Shown in pieces: positions 1 to 8,660 of a DNA stretch of 23,434 bases. The first letter of the stretch is position 1, and the number at the start of each line of letters is the position of its first letter. The notes under the pieces are model-generated. The model saw only the letters and a list, made by a program, of their open reading frames with translations. It was not told the DNA's origin and ran no database searches. The stretch covers positions 1 to 23,434 of the forward strand of contig JAURNF010000175.1 in assembly GCA_030830285.1 (NCBI GenBank), read 5' to 3'. The DNA is from Candidatus Kapaibacterium sp. Its GTDB lineage: Bacteria > Bacteroidota > Ignavibacteria > Kapaibacteriales > Kapaibacteriaceae. The translations under genes and the position numbers were made by a program.

Positions 1-344
1 CCATCTGCCTCTGCACGATCCATCAGGATCTTGAGATCGCTGAGTGGTCCAGAGTAAATACCTTCCCATGCATTGTTCACATCAGATTCTGTGAACTGGT
101 AGTTATAGATGCCCAAGTGCTGACGATCCAGACCGATGTTGTGCTGCGTAAGAACGCTTGCATATCGGCCGAGGTCGCCCCCTTGAACGTACGCTGATGA
201 TGCTTGAGCCACTGGAAGTACAAGGTTGTAGGCCGCAGTAGCTGGTTGATTAGGGTCAACATTGAGCTCTGGATCGATCCAGTTACACGCCGTAAAGACA
301 GCGAGAAACGCGGAGCAAAGCCCAATGGAAATAAGTTTTCTCAT
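1..344 (-). CDS. SusD/RagB-like outer-membrane lipoprotein (N-terminal part, runs off the left edge)
   Basis: Reading the minus strand from the ATG at 344-342 gives MRKLISIGLCSAFLAVFTAC followed by NWIDPELNVDPNQP. The signal peptide has a lipobox (VFTAC, Cys20), so the protein should be lipidated and sit on the outer membrane. The 'DPELNVDPNQPATAA...LVLPVAQ' stretch is typical of the start of SusD-like nutrient-binding lipoproteins. About 114 codons are present; the rest lies beyond position 1. An AGGA sequence lies about nine bases upstream of the start. The gene follows the SusC-like gene by 37 bp on the same strand, the classic SusC-SusD operon order, in which the lipoprotein caps the TonB-dependent channel and captures substrate. 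The substrate (glycan, peptide or other) cannot be told from this fragment. Confidence 0.85.
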   Translation of the reverse strand, partial: MRKLISIGLCSAFLAVFTACNWIDPELNVDPNQPATAAYNLVLPVAQASSAYVQGGDLGRYASVLTQHNIGLDRQHLGIYNYQFTESDVNNAWEGIYSGPLSDLKILMDRAEAD

Positions 345-381
345 GGTTTTATGTCCTGAAATGTTTCTTCGGTACGGGTGA

Positions 382-3300
382 TTAGAAATTGAGGTTGAAC
401 GAGAAGACATAGCTCTTTGTGCCAGGCATGTTGAAGTAGTCAAGACCTTGACCACTTGCTGCACCGAGAAGCGATGTTTCTGGATCGACGCCCTTGTATG
501 GAGTGCTCAGCCAGAGGTTACGACCTGTGAAGGCAATCGTAAGTCCGCTGAATGGTGTCGATGCCATGATCTCTGTTGGGATCGTGTACGAGAGTGTGAC
601 CTCGCGCAAACGAATCCAGCTTGCATCCTCAATGAAGTCTTCAGTGTTGCTACCGAAGAAGCCGTTACCGTTACCCAGCGACAACCAACCTTCACCGTAT
701 GCAGCTTCAATGTCGTTAACTGCGCCATTCGAAGCCTTGACACCTGTGAAGACCTTTGTGCCTTCGCGATTCTCTGTTTCCTTGTGTGTACCGAAGAAGT
801 ACAGAGCGCCACGTGTACCGTTCCACATCACACCGCCTTGACGAATGTCAAGTTGGATACCAAGGCTCAGGCCCTTCCATGTGAATGTGTTGCGAATACC
901 GAGAAGGAAGTCTGGGTTGAAGTTTCCGAATGACTTCTCTTCTGGATCGAGGATCGGGTAGCCGTAGTTGTCCGAGTTCGGATCGTCGTCGATCAGCACG
1001 TTACCCTTTTCGTCACGTGCCCAGCCGAAGCCGTAGATCGAGCCGTATGGCTGACCTTCAACTGCGCGCACCGATGAACCAACGAAACCACCGAGGAAGA
1101 TGTTGTCAACACCAGGAGCAAGTTTCTCAACCTTGTTCACGTTACGTGTGAAGTTGAAGAGCATGTTCCAGCTGAAGTCTGCTGTCTGGATCGGTGTGAT
1201 ACCAAGAACAGCTTCGATACCACTGTTGCTCATCGAACCTGCGTTCTTCAGCTGTGAGCTGTAACCGCTTGACGAAGCGATTGGCACTGCGAAGATCTGG
1301 TTGTCCGACAGTTGATAGTAGTAGTTGAAGTCGAGTGTGATGCGGCCATCAAGGAAGGCAGCGTCGAAGCCCAACTCATACGATGTAGTTGACTCTGGCT
1401 TGAGATCTGGGTTAGCAAGCAGGTCGTTGCGGCTCAGACCGATCACACTCGAGAATGGGAATGTGATACCATTCGTCCAACCGTCAGAAAAACCACCGCG
1501 TGAGTAACCAGTGATTGTTCCACCGAATGGAGCATCCTTACCAACTGTAGCAAGGTTCGCGCGGACTTTCAAGTAGCTGAGAGCATCGCTCTTCATGCTA
1601 GGAAGAAGTTCCGTAAGAACTGCTGCTGCAGATACCGATGGGTAGAAGAACGAGTTGTTTGCTTCTGGAAGCGTTGTTGACCACTCATTACGACCCGTGA
1701 TGTTCAAGAAGAGCGCATTACGGTAATCGAGGCGGATATCGCCATAGTACGCCATCGTGCGCTTGCCTGTGTTGTTCGACGAGGCAATTGTTGTGGCATA
1801 GAGTGGGGGAGGTGGCTGACCAAGAGCGCCTGCACCATCACGCTGCACATAGTTGAACGCGAAGTTATTCGAGTACAAGTTCTGTCCAGCAAGTGCCTGA
1901 AGATGAATGTCATCCGTGAGATCCACATTGTACGTCAGGATGAGGTCCGACGTAATGTCTGTGAGGTTGTTCTCATCGGTGAAATTGCGACCTGATGGGA
2001 ATGCGCGAGCGTTCTTTGCGAAGAACTGCTCACGACGGTCGTTGTAATAATCCATACCGAGGCGGTACATCAGGTCGAGACCCTTTGTGATACCCCAGTC
2101 GAGTTGGATATTACCGAACACGCGATTCACGTTATCTGTGAATGGGTTCTCGTTGACTGTGAAGAACGGATTGTCGTATCCAGCACCTGCACGGTATGTG
2201 CGCTGTGTTCCATCCGCAAACATGTATGCGCCTGGCGTGTTCACAGCGTCCTTGCCATAGCCATTCGCATTATCGAATGTTGGCGGTGTACGGACGAGCG
2301 CAAGCATTACACCAGATACGTTTGAGCCCTGCTGGATACGTGTACCACCAGAGTTTGCGTAGTTGATGTTTGCCGAAGCTGTGAGGTTTGGTGCGATAAC
2401 CGCACTGCTGCTGAGCTTCAGGTTGCGACGTGCCCATGTAGAATTAGGCACAACACCGTCAGCAACAAGGTTCGAGAACGACAACAGGAAGTTTGCTGTT
2501 GAGCTACCACCCGAGAGTGTTACCGATTGATTCTGTGTAAGACCCGTACGGAAGAACGAGTCGTAGTTGTCAATCGCTGTAACCTGCGTCTTTGCATTTG
2601 GGTTTGACTTACCAACAATGGCACCACGACGGTCCCACTTGTAGCTCGCGTTACCATCATAGAAGAGGGTATCGATCTTAGCACCCCACGAGCGCGATGC
2701 GCCAGTGCTGAATGCATATCGACCTCCAGCACCTTGTGAGTACTGGTTCTGCAGCTCAGGAAGCTTGTTGACTTGGTCGAAGGCCCATGAGCCAGAGACG
2801 TTGACATTGATCTTGCCACCCTCTGTTGCCTTACCCTTCTTCGTCGTGATGATGATCGCACCACCAGCAGCACGAATACCATAGAGCGCCGTAGCGGCTG
2901 GTCCCTTCAGGACGTTCATGCTCTCGATATTGTTTGGGTCGATATCCATCGCACGGTTCGAGTATGCGACCGAGGCAACAGTATTATCCGATGCCACCTG
3001 CGAGTTGTCGATCGGAATACCGTCAACGACGAACAATGGCTGGTTATTACCCGTAAGCGAGGCCGAACCGCGGATGCGGATGTATGACGAAGCACCAGGA
3101 ACACCCGTCGAGCTGTTCACCTGAACACCAGCTACGCGGGATGCGAGGGAGTTCACGATGTTCGTCTCGCGAGAGTTAATGATTTCGTCGCTCTTGATTT
3201 CTTGGGTTGCGTAACCCAGCGACTTCTTCGAGCGATCGAGACCGATAGCAGTTACAACTACTTCCGACTCTGTGCTCTTGTCGTTTTCCATCGTGACATT

Positions 3301-3567
3301 GACGACGTCACTTGTCCCGAGAACGACTTCCTTCACCAGCTTTCCGATTGATCGGAAGACAAGAGTAGCACCGTTGCTAGCCTTGATTGTGTACGACCCA
3401 TCCTTCTTTGAGTAGGCACCGCCTTTTGTGCCCTTTAGCTGGATGGTAGCTCCGGCGATTGCAGAACCGTCACTGTCTGTGACCGTTCCCTTAATTGTTC
3501 TGTCCTGTGCGACGGTCACCACAACCGCCATGCAAAGAACCAGAACCAGAGAGAAAAAGTGTTTCAT
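382..3567 (-). CDS. SusC/RagA-family TonB-linked outer-membrane transporter
   Basis: The 1061-residue protein starts with a signal peptide ending near VTVAQ (residues 17-21). A carboxypeptidase-regulatory-like beta-sandwich follows at about 24-105 (IKGTVTDSDGSAIAGATIQL), then a TonB plug at about 115-245 with the SusC signatures VAGVQVNSSTG, IRIRGSASL and PLFVVDGIPIDN. The rest is a 22-strand-type barrel ending in an aromatic residue (NLNF). Length and domain order fit a full SusC protein, which imports oligomeric nutrients across the outer membrane using TonB energy together with its SusD partner, whose gene begins 37 bp downstream. The start is unambiguous from the signal peptide, although the AGGAG upstream is only one or two bases from the ATG, so normal Shine-Dalgarno use is doubtful. 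No sigma or anti-sigma gene is seen beside it. Substrate is unknown. Confidence 0.93.
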   Translation of the reverse strand: MKHFFSLVLVLCMAVVVTVAQDRTIKGTVTDSDGSAIAGATIQLKGTKGGAYSKKDGSYTIKASNGATLVFRSIGKLVKEVVLGTSDVVNVTMENDKSTESEVVVTAIGLDRSKKSLGYATQEIKSDEIINSRETNIVNSLASRVAGVQVNSSTGVPGASSYIRIRGSASLTGNNQPLFVVDGIPIDNSQVASDNTVASVAYSNRAMDIDPNNIESMNVLKGPAATALYGIRAAGGAIIITTKKGKATEGGKINVNVSGSWAFDQVNKLPELQNQYSQGAGGRYAFSTGASRSWGAKIDTLFYDGNASYKWDRRGAIVGKSNPNAKTQVTAIDNYDSFFRTGLTQNQSVTLSGGSSTANFLLSFSNLVADGVVPNSTWARRNLKLSSSAVIAPNLTASANINYANSGGTRIQQGSNVSGVMLALVRTPPTFDNANGYGKDAVNTPGAYMFADGTQRTYRAGAGYDNPFFTVNENPFTDNVNRVFGNIQLDWGITKGLDLMYRLGMDYYNDRREQFFAKNARAFPSGRNFTDENNLTDITSDLILTYNVDLTDDIHLQALAGQNLYSNNFAFNYVQRDGAGALGQPPPPLYATTIASSNNTGKRTMAYYGDIRLDYRNALFLNITGRNEWSTTLPEANNSFFYPSVSAAAVLTELLPSMKSDALSYLKVRANLATVGKDAPFGGTITGYSRGGFSDGWTNGITFPFSSVIGLSRNDLLANPDLKPESTTSYELGFDAAFLDGRITLDFNYYYQLSDNQIFAVPIASSSGYSSQLKNAGSMSNSGIEAVLGITPIQTADFSWNMLFNFTRNVNKVEKLAPGVDNIFLGGFVGSSVRAVEGQPYGSIYGFGWARDEKGNVLIDDDPNSDNYGYPILDPEEKSFGNFNPDFLLGIRNTFTWKGLSLGIQLDIRQGGVMWNGTRGALYFFGTHKETENREGTKVFTGVKASNGAVNDIEAAYGEGWLSLGNGNGFFGSNTEDFIEDASWIRLREVTLSYTIPTEIMASTPFSGLTIAFTGRNLWLSTPYKGVDPETSLLGAASGQGLDYFNMPGTKSYVFSFNLNF

Positions 3568-3729
3568 ACTCCTGCACTGAAGAGTGGATGAAAAAGAGTG
3601 GACTTTTCTTCTGAATGTAAGTGTGCGCCGAAGCGCTCCCGACGTTTGGTGTGTCCCCGTTGTATCTCGTGTACTTCGATGTCAATGCTGTGCGCTGCTT
3701 TGGTGGTCCCAGCACCTCAACGCGCCCGT

Positions 3730-3759
3730 CAAAATAACCAAAGCATAATGCCATCAAAA
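3730..3759 (-). promoter_or_regulatory. Possible promoter of the SusC/SusD operon
   Basis: On the minus strand TTTTG (3759-3755) and TATTTTG (3736-3730) are separated by 18 bases. This resembles the Bacteroidota -33 TTTG / -7 TAnnTTTG pattern, but the -7 box has one base fewer than consensus. It would give a leader of roughly 155 nt before the SusC start. Visual match only. Confidence 0.3.
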
Positions 3760-3832
3760 CAAAAAATCACCCTACCGCCTGATCGCCCCCTAAACCCGGG
3801 TAAAACGATGTCGTATGCCAGCAAGAATCGCG

Positions 3833-3840
3833 TATGTTTG
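3833..3840 (+). promoter_or_regulatory. Possible -7 box of the MbnP operon
   Basis: TATGTTTG matches the Bacteroidota -7 consensus TAnnTTTG exactly and lies 54 bp before the MbnP-like start. No clear TTG -33 partner was found upstream, so this is a weak call. Confidence 0.3.
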
Positions 3841-3894
3841 GGCGGCAATACCCACAGGGACCCAGGGGTTGCGCATTCTTACGGGGGTAGAACG

Positions 3895-4623
3895 ATGTGG
3901 ACTCGACACATCACGGTCGGTTTCTGCGTGCTTCTCGGAGTCCTTGCAGTAGGACAACCAGCACAGGGGCAGGGCCGCAGCGTCAATCTGGCATTCCGCA
4001 CGTCCGTGTATGGGAAACCTTGTGCGCTGGACACCACATCCTATGTATCCAGCCGTGGACAGCGATTCACACTCTCGACAGTGAAGTACTATATCGGCCA
4101 CGTCACACTGGAGGGCCGTACAGGGACGCGCCACATCTTAGCTGATCACGTGCTGATCGATGCAGAGGATTCCACGTCGGGACTGATTGCTCTGCGCAAC
4201 ATCCCCGAGGGCACGTATACTCGTCTAACCTTCATGGTCGGCGTCGACAGCATCCACAACACGGGAGGGCCGCTCGAGGGGGTACTCGATCCACTGAATG
4301 GGATGTATTGGACCTGGGCAACAGGTTTCATCTTTGTGAAAGTGGAGGGGGCTAGCCCCTCTTCGCAGCACCCCAAGAATCGCCTCGAGTATCACCTAGG
4401 TGGGTTTGCTCACCCACATCAGAATACTCGATGGGTTACGCTTGAGTTCAAACGTCCACTTGTGATGACAACTCACGACATCGCGGTTGATGTAATGTTT
4501 GACGTAGGAGCATGGCTTGATGCGAGTGGCGTAGACGTTGCAAAACAACCAACGGTAACCGACGTGCGCTCGGCAGCACCTTTGATGAATTCCATTTCGA
4601 GTGCGTTCCGTGCGAATCGCTAG
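3895..4623 (+). CDS. mbnP-like: MbnP-like copper-binding periplasmic protein
   Basis: This is a 242-residue secreted protein. The frame is open much further upstream, but the ATG at 3895 is preferred because it opens directly into a signal peptide (cleavage near PAQGQ, residues 22-26) and follows a G-rich stretch. Family landmarks are KYYIG (64-68), YTRLTFMVGVDS (108-119), GGPLEGVLDP (124-133), MYWTWATGFIFVKVEG (137-152) and HLGGFAHPHQ (167-176). In the methanobactin-associated MbnP, a tryptophan is oxidised to kynurenine by the partner MbnH and helps bind copper. Several conserved Trp (139, 141) and His (159, 167, 173, 175) residues are present here, but which are modified or ligate metal is not decidable by eye. 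The MbnH-like partner overlaps its 3' end, supporting the call. No methanobactin precursor is seen nearby. Confidence 0.82.
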   Translation: MWTRHITVGFCVLLGVLAVGQPAQGQGRSVNLAFRTSVYGKPCALDTTSYVSSRGQRFTLSTVKYYIGHVTLEGRTGTRHILADHVLIDAEDSTSGLIALRNIPEGTYTRLTFMVGVDSIHNTGGPLEGVLDPLNGMYWTWATGFIFVKVEGASPSSQHPKNRLEYHLGGFAHPHQNTRWVTLEFKRPLVMTTHDIAVDVMFDVGAWLDASGVDVAKQPTVTDVRSAAPLMNSISSAFRANR

Positions 4624-5593
4624 TTGGTCAATCACGATTGCTGGTGTTCTCGTCGCAGCACTTCTTGCGCAATCGAGCTTGTCGACGCAGGACGTTGATG
4701 CGGTGCGGAAGGTTGATTCACTGCGTGAGTTCGGTCGCTATCTGTTTTACGATCCTGAACTATCAGCAGATAGCTCCACAAGCTGCGGGACGTGTCATCA
4801 ACAATTTGCAGCGTTTGCACATGTGGATCATGCAGTAAGCCATGGTGTGTATGGACGTATTGGTACGCGAAACGTACCAGCGTTGCAGAACCTTCATCAG
4901 CAAACCTCTTTTATGTGGGATGGCGCATTCGAGAATCTCGCAATGCAGTCGGTCAACCCACTTACAGGTCATGCAGAGATGGGATCCTCACTTCCCGAGG
5001 TCTTACGACGCATTGCCGCATCGCCTCGGTATCAGCAATTCGCTGCTGCGCTGTATGCAGACAAGAAGATTACGATTCCCCGCATACTTGATGCACTAGC
5101 TGCCTTCACGGGATCGATCACGAGCACGTCTTCGCGATACGATGCGATGCGTGATGGCAAGATTATGTTTGCCGAGCATGAACAGCGTGGACTTGCGCTG
5201 TTTCGCAAGCTATGCGCTGGGTGTCACACCGAACCCACGTTCATGAGCAATGCTTACACGAGTAATGGTCTACCACTCGACACATTAATGCCTGACGTTG
5301 GACGGTATCGCGTGACGCAACAAGAGGAGGACCGCTACCGTTTCCGCGTACCGTCGCTCCGAAATGTTGCTATCACCTATCCCTACATGCACGACGGACG
5401 GTTTCGTCGACTGCGCGATGTGTTGGAGTATTACGGTACGCCATCGATGCATGCAGCGTATGCCGATCAACGCATTTCTGACATAGGGACGCTAAATGAT
5501 TCCCAGCGCAAAGACATCATCGCCTTTCTGTTGACGTTGACTGACACACTTCTTCCTCGAGATCTCCGATATCGTGATCCGCATCTCCCATAG
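4601..5593 (+). CDS. mbnH-like: MbnH-like di-haem cytochrome c peroxidase family protein
   Basis: The 330-residue protein starts at GTG 4601, with GTG 4610 as an alternative, overlapping the MbnP-like gene by 23 bp. An N-terminal signal segment (about 8-28) exports it. Two haem c attachment motifs are visible: CGTCH at 62-66 and CAGCH at 205-209. The segment YPYMHDGRF (260-268) holds the Met or neighbouring residue that ligates the second haem in this family, and FMWDGAF lies at 104-110. The CCP/MauG superfamily reduces peroxide or uses it for protein oxidation. The MbnH branch oxidises a Trp of MbnP to kynurenine, and immediate overlap with an MbnP-like gene points to that role rather than simple peroxide detoxification. 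An ordinary cytochrome c peroxidase cannot be excluded without alignment. Confidence 0.85.
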   Translation: MRSVRIASWSITIAGVLVAALLAQSSLSTQDVDAVRKVDSLREFGRYLFYDPELSADSSTSCGTCHQQFAAFAHVDHAVSHGVYGRIGTRNVPALQNLHQQTSFMWDGAFENLAMQSVNPLTGHAEMGSSLPEVLRRIAASPRYQQFAAALYADKKITIPRILDALAAFTGSITSTSSRYDAMRDGKIMFAEHEQRGLALFRKLCAGCHTEPTFMSNAYTSNGLPLDTLMPDVGRYRVTQQEEDRYRFRVPSLRNVAITYPYMHDGRFRRLRDVLEYYGTPSMHAAYADQRISDIGTLNDSQRKDIIAFLLTLTDTLLPRDLRYRDPHLP

Positions 5594-7559
5594 CAGACTG
5601 GCAATCACTGTGATGTTCGTTTTGGCGAACATCATGATGTGCACTGCACAGTCGGATACAACCTCGACGCATCGCCGCGTGCGAGGTCTCGTCCGTACTT
5701 GCGTGCCCATTCGCATCGTTGATGCACCGAGCTCGATCTACATCCGCGCAGTTGTCGATTCAACACTTCCCGACTCAACAACTGACGCTGTGCTGTATTG
5801 CATGCAAGTCCGGACGGTTCTTGATAGCGCAGTGATCCCTGTCGTCAATGTTCTTGGTCTGGTGGGTACGCGCATACCCGTGACCATTCAATCACGCGCC
5901 GACTCCGCTGTTATTCTTCGACCTCGCGTGCGCGTAGCGATAGATCCCACGGCAGTGTACCAGCTTGTGCTTCCAATTCGTGCTGATACGATAACAGTTG
6001 ATTCTGTCCTCACGTGTGAGCCTTGGAATGGTCGTCGTGGTGGCGTGATTGAGTTGCACGCATCACAGGTAATCATCTTCGACAGCGGACGAGTTGATGT
6101 ATCAGCTCGTGGACATCGTGGCGGACGGCGCTCGGCTGATGGTGGTTCGTGCTCGCTCACACAGGCATGTGATCCCGCGCAGAGTGGTCGAACAGCAGAG
6201 AAGGGCGAATCAATCGTTGTTCCCGATCCACAATGCATATCTGGTCACATCTCATGGGCATCTGGCGGTGGCGGTGGAGATGCGCATAATGCTGGCGGTG
6301 GTGGAGGGGGCAACGGAGGAGCCGGCGGACGTGGTGGCGACCAATGGAGCTGTGGTCTTCCGCTCGGAATGCATGGCATGCCTGGCTGCGCAATTCGTGA
6401 CACGACCTTCGACCGATTTGTCTTCGGTGGTGGTGGCGGTGGAGGGCATCAGAACAATAGTGTTGGTACTGATGGAGTTGCCGGTGGAGGCATCGTTGTT
6501 CTCCATGCACCACGCATCGAAGGTGATACGGTTCGCGTTGTTGCCGATGGAGAGAACAACTCTCGTGCAGCAGCGAATGACGGTGGGGGTGGGGGCGGAG
6601 CCGGCGGAACAATCGTCGTGGATGTCTGCACGATCGCTGCCCAACTCAACGCCTCGCTTCGCGGTGGCCAGGGCGGCAATTGCGCCGGTGGTCATGGTCC
6701 CGGAGGTGGAGGTGGTGGTGGACGTCTGCTCGTGGAGCCTTCAGCTCTCCAACGTGCCGATAGCACACTACGCGTTGAGCGAAGCGGCGGCATATCGGGC
6801 GTAAATGGAGGTCCAGGAGCGACCTTCAACGCACGGCCCGGCGAACCTGGCATCATCGTGCCGTTGTGTGCGCGTGTCTCGACACATCAGATATCTAGTG
6901 CAACTGAATTGGCTATTGGCGACATCGACACATTGATGATACTGTCTCGTGATACGTCATCACGATGCCCTGTCATCATTACGCACACAATCACGGTTGT
7001 TGGTTCAAGCCTTCTTCCGTTGATCGATTCCATGCGCTTTGATTCATCTGTTAGCGTACGTGTTGAACGCCGTGCAGCTGATACGACGATGATCATCGTA
7101 TCACTCCCTTCAACATCGTCAACTGCTATTCCCCTGCTTGGACTTCTACATCAAGACACAATATCGGTCATACGTCAAACAACGTCAGTAAGCTTTCCTG
7201 ATAGCATTCCCTCGTGCACTTGGCCGCCTGATGAGCGCGTGATAGTAACGCGGGCATGTGGCTTGCCACTGCGTTTGGTACGACGTTGGACGCCGCTTCG
7301 TGTAACTGCAGAGTCATTCAATGGAGTGATTGATGTTACAGTCGATGGATCAACAAACACTCCAACAGACATCGTTGTGTCGACCATGCAGGGACGTGTA
7401 GTTGCATCAGGTGTGTGTTCAGCATACGAGCGCAGATCTGACCACGAATGGCGTGGTACAAGCGTTATCACATCAGATCATCTTGCTCGCGGCATGTACG
7501 TTGTAACAGTGTACTCGCAGCAAGGAATTGCATCAGCCACTCTCTTTCTCGCGCGATAA
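5574..7559 (+). CDS. Glycine-rich secreted protein with probable T9SS C-terminal tail
   Basis: The 661-residue protein starts at GTG 5574, overlapping the MbnH-like gene by 20 bp. Residues 1-25 look like a signal peptide (NIMMCTAQ). Residues 30-170 form a beta-rich region. Residues about 175-385 are extremely glycine-rich, with runs such as GGGGGGNGGAGGRGG and a recurring pattern of short beta segments between Gly blocks (GGGIVVLHAP, GGTIVVDVC, GGGGRLLVEPS). Several cysteines are scattered through this part (193, 199, 221, 260, 272, 352, 370). The last 70 residues (DIVVSTMQGRVV...ARGMYVVTVYSQQG...ATLFLAR) resemble a type A T9SS sorting domain. I infer a cell-surface or secreted structural protein. 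No catalytic motif was recognised. Co-transcription with the peroxidase and porin genes is likely from the overlap and 6-bp gap. Confidence 0.7.
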   Translation: MIRISHSRLAITVMFVLANIMMCTAQSDTTSTHRRVRGLVRTCVPIRIVDAPSSIYIRAVVDSTLPDSTTDAVLYCMQVRTVLDSAVIPVVNVLGLVGTRIPVTIQSRADSAVILRPRVRVAIDPTAVYQLVLPIRADTITVDSVLTCEPWNGRRGGVIELHASQVIIFDSGRVDVSARGHRGGRRSADGGSCSLTQACDPAQSGRTAEKGESIVVPDPQCISGHISWASGGGGGDAHNAGGGGGGNGGAGGRGGDQWSCGLPLGMHGMPGCAIRDTTFDRFVFGGGGGGGHQNNSVGTDGVAGGGIVVLHAPRIEGDTVRVVADGENNSRAAANDGGGGGGAGGTIVVDVCTIAAQLNASLRGGQGGNCAGGHGPGGGGGGGRLLVEPSALQRADSTLRVERSGGISGVNGGPGATFNARPGEPGIIVPLCARVSTHQISSATELAIGDIDTLMILSRDTSSRCPVIITHTITVVGSSLLPLIDSMRFDSSVSVRVERRAADTTMIIVSLPSTSSTAIPLLGLLHQDTISVIRQTTSVSFPDSIPSCTWPPDERVIVTRACGLPLRLVRRWTPLRVTAESFNGVIDVTVDGSTNTPTDIVVSTMQGRVVASGVCSAYERRSDHEWRGTSVITSDHLARGMYVVTVYSQQGIASATLFLAR

Positions 7560-7565
7560 GTCATT

Positions 7566-8645
7566 GTGAAGCACATACTCGTCATCATAGCAGCTGTCTG
7601 CTTGTGTTGCGTAACGGCACATGCGTTAGGAATCCATGATGAGGACAGCACCACACGGTGGATCGAATTAGATGCCAGCCTCGGGGTGTATGCAGCTCGA
7701 TACTCGAACATCTCGACATCTATCGGCGTTCACGACCTTGTTGGGTCTGCGCCGAGAGACGGAATCCATCTCAACATCATATCTGGCTCTATACGCGGAC
7801 GGTATGATGCCGTGTATGCAGCTCTTACACTACAAGAGGGTGACTATGCTCGCACGTCGTGGATGAACGACATGTATTGGCTACAAGAAGCATACGTCGG
7901 TGTGCATGTCACTCAAGATCTCCACATCGAAGTAGGTGCATTCTCATCACACCTCGGTATCGAATCAATGATTCTGTCAGAGAATCACAGTGGCATCATT
8001 TCGCTTCCGGGCTTTTTCGATCCGAACTACTTTGGCGGTGTGAAGTTGCGATATGACATTTCATCCACCGTTGAGTTTCAGGCTGATGTTGTCACGTCAT
8101 TCAACGGCTACTTACTTGAAGAAGGAATGCCTGCTCTTACCTCGGGTATCACATGGACAAAGGACTCATCCGTAACACTCTTCGGCAACGTGTTCTTCAG
8201 TCGAGAAACGATCAATCAGCTCGATAAAAGTCAGATCTACCTCAACGTAGCAGCCACAATAGAGCTTCCCGACGTTCATATTCTGGGTGAGCTCAACTAC
8301 GCGGTCGAAGTCCCTGATGGTCAGGCAACCGGACAAGCAATGGTCTCCGGCTTTGCAGGCTTGTACTACGACATAGCACCGATGGTCATGCTCGGTGCTC
8401 GTGCCGAGTTTGTCGTAGATCCACATGGTATCCTAGCAGATGACCGGTTCCTGAACGACTTGCCCTACAGGACGCTCTCAGCCGGCGGTGCAACAGCAAC
8501 AATTGCCTACAAGCCGCTTTCGTGGGCCATGGCAAGAATTGATGTTCGATACCTTACGACGTTCAATCAGCAATCGCTTATTGAAACCAATCCAGATGCC
8601 CACCAACGAACAGAAGCTGCACTAAGCATTGATTTCACGCTCTAG
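7566..8645 (+). CDS. Porin-like outer-membrane beta-barrel protein
   Basis: The 359-residue protein starts at GTG 7566, 6 bp after the previous gene, with a signal peptide ending near TAHA (residues 18-21). The remainder alternates polar and hydrophobic residues in strand-length blocks. The segment LQEAYVGVHVTQDLHIEVGAF followed by HLGIESM resembles the porin BBP2-type families, where a strand pair is followed by 'G.f.s.iG.E'. It ends in an aliphatic/aromatic beta-signal (SIDFTL). The likely role is a channel or structural barrel in the outer membrane; the solute is unknown. Its place between the MbnPH pair and the carotenoid genes suggests it serves the same operon function, possibly metal or small-molecule passage, but that is inference. 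Confidence 0.72.
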   Translation: MKHILVIIAAVCLCCVTAHALGIHDEDSTTRWIELDASLGVYAARYSNISTSIGVHDLVGSAPRDGIHLNIISGSIRGRYDAVYAALTLQEGDYARTSWMNDMYWLQEAYVGVHVTQDLHIEVGAFSSHLGIESMILSENHSGIISLPGFFDPNYFGGVKLRYDISSTVEFQADVVTSFNGYLLEEGMPALTSGITWTKDSSVTLFGNVFFSRETINQLDKSQIYLNVAATIELPDVHILGELNYAVEVPDGQATGQAMVSGFAGLYYDIAPMVMLGARAEFVVDPHGILADDRFLNDLPYRTLSAGGATATIAYKPLSWAMARIDVRYLTTFNQQSLIETNPDAHQRTEAALSIDFTL

Positions 8646-8660
8646 ACGAGTATCCGCAAC

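Larger units (their letters stand above)
3568..3894. other. Divergent intergenic region (327 bp)
   Basis: No credible gene was seen here. Open frames crossing it lack signal peptides or any recognisable protein and are extensions of the flanking genes. It should carry the divergent promoters for the SusC/SusD operon (minus strand) and the MbnP-led operon (plus strand). Two weak promoter candidates are listed separately. Confidence 0.7.

Noticed and set aside
77..325. Open frame of 82 codons on the minus strand
   Set aside because: It is out of frame with the SusD-like lipoprotein, which has a lipobox signal and family motifs starting at 344.
3598..3894. N-terminal extension of the MbnP-like protein
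   Set aside because: The frame is open, but the added 99 residues have no recognisable pattern and would bury the signal peptide that starts at 3895.
6094..6804. Plus- and minus-strand frames overlapping the glycine-rich gene
   Set aside because: The GC-rich Gly codons keep other frames open; these translations are Val/Ala- or His/Arg-rich with no domain signal.
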